NCBI GenBank assembly: GCA_003640385.1
Contig: RCAB01000067.1
Span: 62,001 to 126,000 of the forward strand
Length of the DNA stretch: 64,000 bases
Source of the DNA: Setaria digitata
Taxonomy: Eukaryota > Nematoda > Chromadorea > Rhabditida > Setariidae
Direction of reading: 5' to 3'
The notes under the pieces were generated by a model. That model saw only the letters and a program-made list of their open reading frames with translations. It was not told the origin of the DNA and made no database searches. Of the stretch, positions 1-16,600 are shown one piece after another (the stretch's first letter is position 1; the number at the start of each line of letters is the position of its first letter). A program made the position numbers and the translations under genes.

Positions 1-510
1 CTGTAGCAATTTTGCATTTTTTTTTTTTTTTTTTTTTTTTGGCTTATTTTGCTTGTAAAATGAAATGTAAAGCATAGCGCGATGTATGATATCTGAATAA
101 TATAGGAATAGAATGAAACTTACTAATTCTTAAAATAATTTCTTTACATGCATATATATTCTCATTGTTCTGTTTTACTAGACACATGACTGAATTAAAT
201 AGTTACTTTTTTTAATTTTACTAAATTTGACTTCCTTTTATTACTTTTATCGTACATTTTTGGATACATATATCCATCAAAGCTTGTAATGTTCTACATA
301 TATTTTATTTGCAATATGGTAAGCCTATTATTTTTTGTCGATTTATAATCGTCAGTGTTACGTGGTGCATTCGTGCAATTCATCGTTTCAGCTGATCTGT
401 AACGCATTGAGAATTTCGTCTTGTTAATTATTCGTTAGATGAATAATTTTTATTAAATCATTTTACTCTGCGATAGTTTGACTGTTGTATTATTTTTGTT
501 TTCTTTGCAG

Positions 511-1432
511 ACATTCAATTAATCTAAATACGAATTTGATCGATTCTGACTTCTACTGGGAGAAGCAAGATTTAGAGCCATATTATAGAATGGCTTTGAA
601 GCATTTCGCTGTTGCAGGTCGACGAAGGTGTGTAATATTTTCTTCTTAACAAATGAATCAGTTGTTTTTTTCTTCTTATTTTTCCTTTTTTCTTTCGGAT
701 TTGATTGTTTTTTCAGAATGTTAAATGCACAGTTGGATTATTGCAATGAAATACTGAAAGTGGTGGATGGTTTGCAAACCCATAATCGTGTATGTGCTTA
801 ATTTTCAGTTTTTTTAATAAATTACAATTAAAGCATAGCAGTTTTTATAGTAATATGTAATTCGTGCACCTTACCGCATTTTCATTGTGCATTTAACGAT
901 TAAGATTTATATTTTTACTAATATGTTATAGATATCTTAACAAGAGATTTAAAAACGACTTTATGCAGTGTTTCAGGTTGATTATTGAAAAAAAAAAAAT
1001 AGCTTTTATGATTTATTGAAAAAGACAGAAAAAGTATATTAGTTAAACAACTGTTTTTATTTATGCGGTCCTTCATTTTCTACTTTTTTTTATTGAAATG
1101 TAAATTTTATTTCACAACCGGTAAGTCTTTTGAGAGTGAAGATTTGCTGCTTTTATGGTCAAGAAAAGACAACATTTTTGAAAAATGATTTTCCGGAGCA
1201 AATTTTTGTCGAAAACTGTGATTTCACAGATTATTAGCAAATAATTTCAAAATTTCAGGAAGCACGATTGGAATGGATGGTTATTTGGCTTATTGTAATT
1301 GAGGTGTTCTTTTCTATAATTAATCATTTTGGCTTTAATATGGGTTCACCGCGAAAGCCGCAAAGTGTTCTTATTGCTAATTATGACGAATTAGTAAACA
1401 GTGTTGAAAAGATAGTGCAGAAAAACTTGTGA
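511..1432 (+). CDS. RMND1: RMND1/DUF155 family protein, C-terminal exons (5' part outside window)
   Basis: Three exons join in frame: 511-627, 717-789 and 1259-1432, each bounded by GT/AG signals (ttgcag, ttttcag and tttcag acceptors). They encode the C-terminal part of an RMND1-type protein: a helical segment containing DSDFYWE, then RRRMLNAQLDYCNEIL, then a C-terminal membrane-like helix beginning EARLEWMVIWLIVIEVFF. FYW followed by an LEWM-hydrophobic helix is typical of the DUF155 family. In animals RMND1 sits in the mitochondrial inner membrane and supports mitochondrial translation. The first exon starts in phase 2, so upstream exons must exist; nothing in bases 1-510 could be assigned as the preceding exon. 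The tail after the hydrophobic helix ends in VEKIVQKNL and a TGA stop. Family assignment is confident; the partial state is due to the window edge. Confidence 0.82.
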
Positions 1433-1534
1433 TTAGGACTTCCATATTTATTTTATATTTTAGTGATTATTTGTTTTACTGTTGTATGTTATGGTTATGA
1501 TAATTCAGTACAGTTAATGTGATTTATCACATCA

Positions 1535-1577
1535 CTATATATATATATATATATATATAGTGATATATATATATAGT
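1535..1577. repeat. TA dinucleotide repeat with flanking inverted bases
   Basis: Two (TA)n runs, separated by a short agtga spacer, follow the RMND1 stop. The flanks tcacta and tagtga make the block self-complementary, so it can form a hairpin. It is a low-complexity microsatellite in the 3' flank with no coding content. Confidence 0.85.
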
Positions 1578-2572
1578 GAAATATGTATAAAATCTTTCGT
1601 GTCATTTTTTGATATATGAAAATTCCTTTTGTGTCTCAAAATTCCCCTTTTGAGCAGCTTTTTTTTTTGTTTATATTAATGGTTAGTTGATTTTGCTGCA
1701 GTTAAACAATATACCGAAATATGCTATCTTTATATTCAAATGTTTATACTTTATTAATTTCGGAATTTTTTGATTTTTTTGTGCCATTTTCCATTTCGCA
1801 CAGTTACATATTACGGCTATCACAGATAACCTTGCTGATTATCTTGTTCAACGCAGCAGGACTTACATCAGAGGTAAATGGAATATATAGAGGACTTGAT
1901 ATCACTGCATCTTGAACATATGGTGTTAATGTTGACAAAATTTCTCTCAGTGTGTGAAGCTAAAAGATATCGGATATTCTTTTTCATTCATTTTGTTCTT
2001 TCACATTTGGAATTTAGGGCTTTTTTTTGAAAAGTTACATTTAATTGGTTTCGGTGTTTCACGGCGTATGTGTTCATAAGCGTTTTCTGTGCAACCGTAT
2101 AATTTATATTGATTATCCTACTTCTGCTCTATGTCTGTATTTACCTTTCAATTCTATTCTTAAGGATTAGTCCAAAGTTTTAAGCTGGTGTTGTTTTTAC
2201 CCATTTTTCTGCATAATGATACTTGTTCCTGATGGCACTTCATTTATTCTTCTGCTTTTTTCCGGATCTTACGGTCAGTTCTCTACTTTTACTCGCTCTT
2301 ATTTCAAATTTAAGTTAACTTTGCGAAGAAATGTAGATTTCGTTGGTCTTATACCATTTACTTGGTGTCACAATCATATCACTGTATTTCCTTATCAGCG
2401 TGTCACCATTATGTTACCAGCACTGTTATCAGCGTATCACCGGTTACCAGTATTATTTCTTGAATATAATCGTATTATTAATCAGAAAACGTAAGCCCAT
2501 ATTTCATATCTATTACCTAGTAGAAGTCGACATTCCAAAATATCAAACTGAAGATACCGAAGGACAAAACAA

Positions 2573-2778
2573 TCACTTAGATTTCTTTAATAACAGAGAT
2601 AAGTTTGTATTTATATCAATCACCTTATGAAGCAAGACAGATCATTACGTCCAACAGTGTTATCATTTTCGCTANTTCACTTAGATTTCTTTAATAACAG
2701 AGATAAGTTTGTATTTATATCAACCACCTTATGAAGCAAGACAGATCATTACGTCCAACAGTGTTATCATTTTCGCTA
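2573..2778. other. 102-bp direct duplication around a single N (probable assembly join)
   Basis: Bases 2573-2674 and 2677-2778 are near-identical (one difference seen, tcaatc versus tcaacc), and a single N sits at 2675 between them. The copies abut the N exactly. This is what results when two overlapping contig ends are placed side by side instead of merged, so I treat it as an assembly artefact rather than a biological tandem repeat. Confidence 0.8.
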
Positions 2779-5700
2779 GTATCATTATAGGAACACTGTT
2801 AGCATCATTCCTCACCTTTATTATCAGGACATTACGGTTATCTGCATTACCGTATCGTTTCAGAGTGAATTTGAAAGAAAAAAAAAAAAGAATATATTAA
2901 AGGAAAAGGGTAAATGATTATTTACTGTTTCTGGAAGTTATCGATGGATTTCGATCATTTTGGATCATTTTTATAATGCAGTTTTTTATCTTTTAATTTG
3001 GTTTCATTTGGCATTAACACAACTTTAACAACTGTCCATTAAATTTAAGAAGTAAAAGGAGAGTAGGGATAAGGGACGTCAATCTACGTTGAATCTTTTT
3101 ATGAGAGAAGGAAATAACGTTTCGTTGGACGTTGAATCTTGACGGGATTGGGGAAGAGACGTTAGTGATGGAATGCGTATAATGAAAGTAGCAAAGTGTA
3201 TGAATGTTGCAGTTTTCATTTCTTTTAATTGTTGACTGAGAACGAAAGAAGGAGAAGAACAAATATGCTTTAAGAGAGAAAAGCACAAGAGGGAATGTAT
3301 TATTCGTCTAAGTTGACGGATGTTACGGAGAATAAACTTACTTTTGTTTACAACATTTTCCTGTTATCTGAAGTGTCTCCATTTGGTCACGTCATTTTAG
3401 TACCATTATCATTATCATCATTGTGATCACCGCTGTCATCTAGTATCAGCTGTGTCATTTATCATTGTTAATATTATCATAATGGTAAAAACGGTAAGCG
3501 TTATTACCTGTTAGCGTTATCAATATAATATTCATTCCCATCTCTTTTGACTGAAGATATTATAATGAATACGCAAAATATTTGTTTCTTATATTTGCAA
3601 TGGATTGAATAAAATTATTTTCTCTAATACTTCTCACTGTTATCAGTAATCGCCGTAATATCATTATTATTGTATAATTTATTACTGTTGTTTAGTCCCT
3701 TGCTGAAAACGGTTTTTGTAAGTGACATTTTCTTTTTTGTAAATTTCTGAATGAAAATTCAGGCTTAAAGAAAATTTGAAATTCGTTATATTATAATGGT
3801 AAAACGGTAAGTAAAGTTCCTTTAGCTTGGATGTATGCGGAAAATAGGATCGGTTATGTGATAATCATTTTTATTTAGAATAATTTTAATATATTCTCTT
3901 TTGTTCTAAACGTGGTCATTATAAATAAACAGTTGGGAAGATTTTAAATTTTTCCAGTTTCATATAGTCTTTTAGTCATCTAGAATTTTGATTAGTTTGT
4001 ATTTTTTTTAACGATATTTTCACGATTTTACTGTTGGCAAATTATGAAATTTTCTCCTATATAAATATGAGGTCGTATTATTGTCAATTACATACATCCA
4101 GAATTCCGGTCTTTGTATGGCAAATAAATAAGACTAAGTGCCAAACAAACAGTAATAATAGTAAACGTTGCTCTCTGGCAACAGCGAAATATTAGTTGCT
4201 TTAAAATTTATTTATTTTAATTATGCTTTCAGCTTTATTATTAATTTATGAACTTTTTGAAAAGTATAAATCAATAATAAATGATTTCGGTTTTTTATTA
4301 GGATTATACTCTTCATTCAAATCAGCACACCTCTTCAAACAAAAATTTCCTGTTTTTACTAATGGGAATAAATTATTTTTATTAAAATTGCTCTTGGATT
4401 TTTTTTTAATTAAATTATTTTCCACTTCAAGTTGATCGATTAAGATTAGGTAATAGGCAAATGGATAGAAAACTGAAGTAGTTCATTCTGCTAGTCTGAT
4501 CATCGTTTGCGCTGCTAAGCTCTATTCCCAAGGGGAAATTAAACTTGTTTGGTGCTTTTAAGCTTTAATTAGTTTTGAGGTTGTTATTTTTGATTATTTT
4601 TGAAATTTCTCAGCCGGATAATCAATTCTTCACATATTAAAATTTTCATTTTTTGTCTCTGTTCATGAAATTTCTTTCTTTTTTTTCATTGCATCAACCT
4701 GATATTAATTTATGGTCAGTGAGTTTTGTTGATTTTTATATAACTTTCAACATTAATACAGAAAAGTTGAATTTGATTTGGATTATGTTAGAATCGAGTA
4801 TAAAAATTAGATAAAAGTTGCGACTGCCACATTGTTACGAAAAAAAAGTGTGCAGTTGTATTACTCCTTTGCATGATAAATGTCTGATATTGTTTGGAAC
4901 ACTTGAAAAATGTGAAATTTTTCTCGACTTCTAAAATCATTTAAACTAATTGCATTTCACTCTTTAACTGAAAAGTATGTATTAAAAAAAGAAAGAAACT
5001 GTCTCATCTCTGAAAATGTTTTAAAATTGGATCTTTAAAATTTTTTCAAATGTTTTTCATTTTTTATTTACTCAAATGTTTTTTTCATTTCGATTTTTTC
5101 CAAATTTTAATTGGGATAAACAAAGAAACAAAGTAGAGTCTTTAAATGCATAAATTTGCAATTCGATTAATTAAGTTTATATTTGTGGAGGAATTTTCTC
5201 TTTGATTAAAGGAGGAAAAAATATCCAAGAATTAATTGAAGATTCTTTGATATAGTTAATTCCATTAATTTCAATTCATTATTTCGCTATGAAATTAAAT
5301 GACAGAAAGTTGATAAATAAGTGAAAGAAAAATAATTGGAAACATTTTCTTTCTGATTTTTGTAACAGCATCCATAATAATCAAATCAAATGCAAACTTT
5401 ATTATTATGATGCTTTGAATCAGTAACAGTTTAAAAACTATTAATTCTTTTGTGGCACGTTCCGGAACACGCTAATGCATCTGTTTTCTTTTTTTTCTCT
5501 CTCTTTTTAGAAATAAACAGAAATTTATTTCCACTGGATTTTTTGCCCTTTTTAAATTTGTTTTGTTTGCTTTTTAAGAAGTAGAACTTTTTTCGAATAT
5601 AATTTTTATCACTTTTAGTAAGAATACATTTTGGAATGAACGTAACAATTCAGATCATTCGTTCATCTGAAAGTTTCATATATTTGATTAGTGATTAGTG

Positions 5701-6078
5701 GCGAAAAACAACTGTTTCTTATCAGTTGTTTCCCCTCAGGCTTCTTGTTCATAATCTTCAAAGTTTTGAAACTTTTCTTTTTTACTTGTCCTTTTCATAA
5801 CTCACCATTTCGAATTACCATCTTCGTATCATTTCATAAATTTTTTGTCTTTTTTTGGATTAATTGACTGAAATCTAGACATATGAGTTTAGAAATTTTT
5901 TATAAAGTTCGAAGGCGAAAATTTCCCTTCTTTCATTTTCAGGGTGAAATTTTTTTTTATTTTGCATACTAAGACTTATGGAATTAGTTCTAGAATTCCT
6001 TGTTTTCTTTTTATTTTTCAGAATTTCTGTGCTTAAATTCGAGTTTGAGGAAAACTTTTGCGTAATCTTTCACAAAAA

Positions 6079-9610
<3,532 letters not shown>

Positions 9611-10678
9611 TATTTCAACTTCCAAAAGCCGACACGAAAAATTTAATCCTTCAGGATTCTATAAGCATAATTTCTAATATATGTATATGGAAAATCTCAA
9701 TTTTCAATAATTTACTTTTATTTACCACTCTAGTTACTGTTGCTACCACTCGATAGAAAGCAACTCACTGTAAAATTCCCCTCAGCCATTTTTTTTTTTT
9801 TTTTTTTACATTTTCTATGTTTATTTGCTGTTATTCGAGAAACTTAGCTTAAATTCCCTATGTTATGAATGTCGAGAATTACACTGGGAAAAATGGTGCA
9901 CCGCCTCAAGACATATACCGACGATTTCTCACGCTGTCCTACATATGAATCGCAATCTTCATCCCAGTTATTACTAGATTAAATACAGGAAACAAATCCG
10001 AAGCGTTCTAAAATCTATATTTTAGAAAAAGCTATACACTTCGCAATGTTTGGAGTTGTAGAATTTTAGAATAAACGACAACTTCATGATATATATAGTA
10101 AAAGCAATAAGTTTCTTTCGCAACGACACTTCACGGCAATATTGGCTTGCTGACTTGCTTTCAGCGGATTTGTGTCTTAATTCTTAACATTCCTGGATAA
10201 CATCATGTTTACCCTTTAACATTAAATTTGAACTGATTTACTCTCCTTTCCCAAATTCGACCTTCCCAACACATGAAACAACCGTACAGGATATTCTGTG
10301 CTTTAACTGCAACAATTTGAAAAGACAAAACTTCTTGAAACATCATAATACACATGACATTGCCAATGCTGGCTGCAATAAATTTCTTGAATACATGAAA
10401 GAGCTAAACTATATAGCACATGATAAAATACTCACTCATTCAATATTCAAGTCAGTTTTTTAGTATTTAAGGAAAAAAAAAAAAAAAGGAAAATTAAAGA
10501 AAAGGAGAGCGTGGTATAAGCTCAAGTAGTTTTCGAAGAGATATAAAGAAAAAGAAAAAAAATATGACTGTTTATAGTAGTAGTTCAAACAAAAAATAAG
10601 AATGAAATGCATTTTTACATTCAATGAACTCAAACATTTGGGCTTCACTAGCGTCCAAGACAGCTAATAAAATACGAC
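9611..10678. other. Intergenic region between convergent BCKDH E1-alpha and SKP1 genes
   Basis: This stretch holds the two facing 3' ends. I see a T-run near 9.79 kb, an A-run near 10.48 kb and ordinary AT-rich sequence that probably includes both 3' UTRs. No conserved coding segment or RNA gene was recognised. Confidence 0.6.
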
Positions 10679-12463
<1,785 letters not shown>

Positions 12464-14307
12464 TATGACTCGTAGTCTGTTGGTAATCAAACCGAAGATC
12501 TAATGACAGCACCTGAAAAATTCATAGCACACCTGGGTCTCCAAAAGTTTGAACTGTAAGTCCCATCGTAAAAATATGAGATTTCCCACTCTACTCTAGC
12601 AAAATAGAAGATCGGAATGCTTATCAAAACATGTACAGAAGATCGGTTTGCATTTTTCCTCTGGATCAAATCGCTGTCCCTCTCAAAAAATAAAAAGCAA
12701 ATCATAATTTTTTTTGAAGGACTTTGTCTCAGTTCTAGAACTTTCAATTAGAATATTCACATAAGACTAGCTAAAATTGTTTGCGGGAAGAGGAATGAAA
12801 CTAGGAGCAAAAGGAGGAGATGAAGAATGCCTCTTGGAACATCTAAGTTTAAGAATTAATAACCATTCATTCTATTTGATTAAATAACTGCATAATTGTT
12901 CACTAGCACTGGCTAGTAAAATATGAGCTAAGTTGTTGTAAAAATTGCAAACTGACACTTAAGAAGTTGATTAACGTTAATCCCTACTGCATAACGTCAT
13001 AAAAGCAGATTTTGAAACTAATGACGGTACAGATGCACGTATTTCTGTGTCTCCAACATCTGCTATGAAGACATAAAAATATTTCTCCAAGATGAACTCC
13101 CTAATCAGTAATACATAATACTACGACATTCCTTCAAAAACTGCTACTTCAAAGTTACTTTTCCGTGAACTTGACAGTTACTTAACTAATGAGATGATTT
13201 GCCATCGGATGAGAGTCTTACTTAGTTTGCAGCACATCTCTATCAAACAGTTTGAGGCATTAACCGCACCTACTTAACATGTGAACTATTCATCTGTTTT
13301 GCTACTACTCCTGAAGATACATGGCTAATGACGTAGCTTTAGCCACTTCCAGCAAGTCATTAATGTACGACAAGAAGTGCAGCACGAGAAGTTCAAAATC
13401 CACATGACAAACAAACAAAACAAGCTCATTCACAATTATTTTCAGATCATTTTAAGGGGCATTTTACCACCGTTACTGTAGAATTAAAATCTCCAGAACA
13501 TCCCGAAGCAATCCACACAACACGAACTCCTCCGAACCGTGCCCAACCACGACTCCCTCACCTCACAGCGTACAGAACAATCATCTAGCAAATTAACCCT
13601 TCCCTACCGTAATCAAAACTTCGAATTATGTGACCGGGATAGTGCATTGCAGCACAAATTCTTAATCATTGTGATTTATATGGCGTCGTGAATGGACGAA
13701 ATAAAAAAGTAAATGGTTATGCCACTCGTACGGACTTCTTATTCTTTTCTTTCTATTCTTTTATAACGCAAGTTACCGCTGGTCTCAGGCTTGCAATCTC
13801 AAGCTTTCTGCTCTCTCAGTTACCACAAAATTCGAACAGATGTCTCCTTCTCGTCCTTTACTGTCCTTCTTCCGTAGGGTAAAAATTTTAATCCTTCCTC
13901 ATCTGGCAGAACATTGAGTAAGGACTGCGATTACCATTGTCAGTAAAAAAATGATACGATAGAACATTTAGAACTGTACAGGAAATGACGATAACTGTCA
14001 TTATTATCAGTAAGAAATAATCCTATGCAGCTAATGAAATTAAGCTGAATCGCTGAAGACTATTTGTGAACACAGCCGATTACCTGTTCAACTTTGTAGT
14101 AAAATTTACTCTCAAAATTAGCGAACTTTTATTCACATTTCCCGCAACGTGAACTGAATATCTCATGCAAATTGATGATTAATCAGGCGATTTTTGCATA
14201 TATGTATAAATGATCCTGTGGTCTATATATGTGTGTGTTTGCTGAAAAGCAAGCATATGAAGTGGAATTTTTGTGCATACGATGATATTTATATGATATT
14301 TTTCTTG
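12464..14307. other. SKP1 upstream region
   Basis: Presumed promoter and 5' flank of the minus-strand SKP1 gene. A ccaacag acceptor lies about 16 bases upstream of its ATG and could accept a spliced leader. Around 13.48-13.62 kb the sequence is noticeably richer in C and A on the plus strand than its surroundings. Open frames here are short, lack splice context and resemble nothing I know. Confidence 0.45.
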
Positions 14308-14404
14308 TAGCTGCATGTGAAGCAATTCAGCCTAAAAGTTGCAACATGTTGTTAATGGAGCAGAATATTTGAACTTTTAGGCTGAGTTGCTTCACATGAA
14401 GCTA
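14308..14404. repeat. Long imperfect inverted repeat (hairpin)
   Basis: Arms 14308-14340 and 14372-14404 are complementary over 33 bases with two differences, and enclose a 31-base loop. With small gaps the pairing extends outward by about ten bases (gatatt on the left against aatatc on the right). The stem is much longer than expected by chance even in AT-rich DNA, and it is not AT-only (gtgaagca, cagcctaaaagtt). It could be a small-RNA precursor or the terminal repeats of a tiny non-autonomous element. The sequence alone does not decide. Confidence 0.75.
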
Positions 14405-14649
14405 AAGAATATCATCATGTAAATGATGTCAGAAGATGACAGCTGTTCCGTTAGTTTGCAACATTGAAGTAAATTTTTGATGAAATGAATTATGTGACGT
14501 GAGAAAGAAATAGCGACTTTCAAAAATGGATCTTAAGAACTTTATCTGGATTTAGTGATTTAATTAAGGAATAAGAAATTAATAAAAAAGGAGAAGAATA
14601 AGATGAAAGATTTTTTGAGGGGAAATTTTTTTAACTGAATTGCCAGATT

Positions 14650-14929
14650 GCTTTGCTTTATTTTGTGGGGAAATCATAAAGGACTATTTTGGAGAGTTGC
14701 TTTATTTTTAAAATAAAAAATTCACCTTACTCAAATACAATTACACTAACTTTTCTTAAAATAAAAGCACTCACTCTACAAAGTGAGAACTGAGACCCAA
14801 TTTTTAAACTTTATCTTTCATAATATATTTTTTATTTATATCCCTTTAATTTATTCTTTTAGTTTTCGGTATTTGTGGAAAGGATAGACCGATTGACTTG
14901 AATTTGTTTTGTAATGCTTCAATGAATTT
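14650..14929. repeat. Dispersed repeat, copy A
   Basis: This 280-bp segment aligns without gaps to 24130-24409 in the same orientation with about three differences. It begins ctttgctttattttgtgg and ends near gtaatgcttcaatgaattt. Weaker similarity continues about 50 bases further (gctcagctg through gatgaaat), after an insertion of about 14 bases relative to copy B. There is no ORF, target duplication or obvious terminal inverted repeat at the ends. It is probably a young copy of a non-autonomous interspersed repeat or a recent segmental copy. Confidence 0.85.
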
Positions 14930-15143
14930 CTCTCTTCCATCCAGTTTGCTCAGCTGTTAATAATGTCGTGAATTTTCCACTGAATTCAAGATGAAATTTC
15001 AATCTTACTTCGAAGTTATATTGTAAAAACTTAAATTAATATCAGGGTAATATTGTATGTGAAAATTATGCCTCGATTATTGTACAGTGTCGATTAACTT
15101 TTAGATTGATATTATAAAAAATTAAATAGATCATTAATTTNCC

Positions 15144-15360
15144 ATTAATTTAAAAAAAATTGAGAAGAAAAACCATAAAATAATTACCACTGCATGCTAT
15201 AATATTCCTTTTCTATAAAAATTATGCAAATAAATAATATAATATAAGATNTCATTAATTTTAAAAAAATTGATAAGAAAAACCATAAAATAATTGACCA
15301 CTGCATGCTATAATATTCCTTTTCTATAAAAATTATGCAAATAAATAATATAATATAAGA
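15144..15360. other. About 107-bp direct duplication around single Ns (probable assembly join)
   Basis: Single Ns occur at 15141 and 15251. The block 15144-15250 is repeated almost exactly at 15253-15360 (two or three small differences in the a-rich part), and the shared ending aataatataatataagat abuts the second N. This matches the pattern at 2675 and 25206 and is best read as unmerged overlapping contig ends. Confidence 0.75.
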
Positions 15361-15701
15361 TTACTACTTTCTTTATAAAAAATGAAAATGATAACATGTA
15401 GTGGTCTTCGTAGATTAATTTCATTGCTGGCAGATGGATACTTTGCTGAGCCTAAAGAGATTAATTAATTAATTGGTGAATTCCGTACTTCTGTATGAAA
15501 CGCATTTGGATATAAATTTCTATCGAAAAATTTTTGGTAGTTCCAATGCCTTAATTTTTCACTATTTATATTAAGCCTTATGATTTTGAGATCTTGTTTC
15601 TAGGCAGTTTACGTCCTGATCACTTTTTTTTTTAAAGTGAGATTTGCAGTTAGATTAACAAATTTTAAATGGTGAAATTTCTGCAATATTTATTTATTAC
15701 A

Positions 15702-15811
15702 GTCAGCAAGTATACTTCACTTTTAAAATTTCCATCATCAAATATTGATTATTCATCATCATTATTTGGTGATGAATAATCAATCCAATGCTAACAACCT
15801 CAATTCAAATC
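15702..15811. repeat. Hairpin-bearing direct repeat, copy 1
   Basis: This segment runs from gtcagcaagtata to caaatc and is repeated with divergence at 16134-16222. Inside it a perfect 15-bp inverted repeat (15744-15758 with 15770-15784, loop of 11) makes a hairpin of the type attgattattcatca/tgatgaataatcaat. The second copy keeps the right half but lacks the left arm. Confidence 0.65.
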
Positions 15812-16133
15812 ATTTTTTCTAGCAGGAGTCATTTTTAAATTTAAGATTAAATAATGATAGTCTGAATTATGATGCTACGAAGCAAGTTTCTAATTTCTAA
15901 TCATAATTCTGAGGGATTCTACGAAATTTGTTCCACACTGTAATTCAGAACAATTGTTTGATCCTCATAACTTTGCAAATGCTTTCTGCCAAGGAAATTC
16001 AATTGGAATGATTTTTGCAGGCTGTTCAAATAATACATTTTCCGGTCGAAAGAAAAGAATTTGCATATAAGTTATAACCCATAAACCAAAGCAATATGAA
16101 ATTGTTAATAAAACGCAAACTCTGAAAATTATG

Positions 16134-16222
16134 GTCAGCAAGTATATTTCACTTTCAAAATTCTTATCATCCTTATTTCATGATGAGTAATCAATCCAAC
16201 GCTAACAACCTCAGTCCAAATC
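16134..16222. repeat. Direct repeat, copy 2 (left hairpin arm missing)
   Basis: Diverged copy of 15702-15811: shared elements in order are gtcagcaagtata, ttcactt, aaatt, atcatc, gatgagtaatcaatcca, gctaacaacctca and tccaaatc. About 20 bases forming the left arm of the copy-1 hairpin are absent. The copy lies just upstream of the zinc-finger relic. Confidence 0.6.
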
Positions 16223-16333
16223 TGAAGTGCTCCCTTCAACAGTCTAATAATTCAGGAACGTCAGTGCTTCAACGTTACTGTCTGTCCTTACATCATTTCT
16301 TGCAAACGAACAAGGAAATATGAGAAAATTGGT

Positions 16334-16600
16334 AGTTAAGTGCGATTTGTGCGACAAATGACCTTTCGCAACTGAGCAATTTGCGAAGACACTTACGTAA
16401 AGGAGAATCATTCGAATGTCGCATCTGTAAAAAGAGGATTTAACGATCGCAGTAATTTCCGCATAATCTGAAACATGCAAGGCAAGAATGCAATGCCACA
16501 AACGATTCAGTCTTGCTGATAATTTACGGTAGCATCAAGAAGTGCAGCTGATGAAAAATACAACTGTGCTAGGTAGAATAATAGTGGCATCGAAGTTTTG
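16334..16600 (+). pseudogene. Decayed C2H2 zinc-finger array
   Basis: Reading across frames reveals at least three degenerate C2H2 fingers. Finger 1: CDLCDK at 16341 with the helix end LRRHLRK, and one extra base between the second Cys and His. Its linker continues into finger 2, KGESFECRICKKR, whose C-x2-C (16417-16428) is followed 11 codons later by HNLKH (16462-16476); in-frame TAA codons interrupt it. Finger 3: CHKRFSLADNLR, stop, HQEV, with exactly 12 codons between the second Cys and first His. A remnant ADEKYNC linker follows. Cys-to-Cys spacing of 76-77 bases is close to the 84 bases of a normal array, allowing for small deletions. Frameshifts and stops exclude a functional gene in this form. 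Parent gene unknown; no intact copy is in the window. Confidence 0.68.

Larger units (their letters stand above)
1433..6078. other. Intergenic region between RMND1 and BCKDH E1-alpha
   Basis: No convincing gene in 4.6 kb. Short ORFs here lack splice-bounded extensions and recognisable domains. The stretch holds a TA-rich inverted simple repeat near 1.55 kb, an imperfect two-copy repeat near 2.39-2.46 kb built on ttatcagcgt, a duplicated block around a single N near 2.68 kb, and AT-rich unique sequence. The last bases probably include the 5' UTR of the next gene: a strong tttttcag acceptor ends at 6021, 57 bases before the start codon, and could be a spliced-leader site. Confidence 0.6.

Noticed and set aside
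207..330. Possible preceding RMND1 exon ending ...caatatg|gtaagc
   Set aside because: The donor is good, but joining in the required phase gives TGA, a TAA lies shortly upstream, and the residues do not match the family.
2216..2900. Overlapping ORFs of 63-95 codons
   Set aside because: Built partly on the duplicated block around the N and on low-complexity sequence; no domain or splice context.
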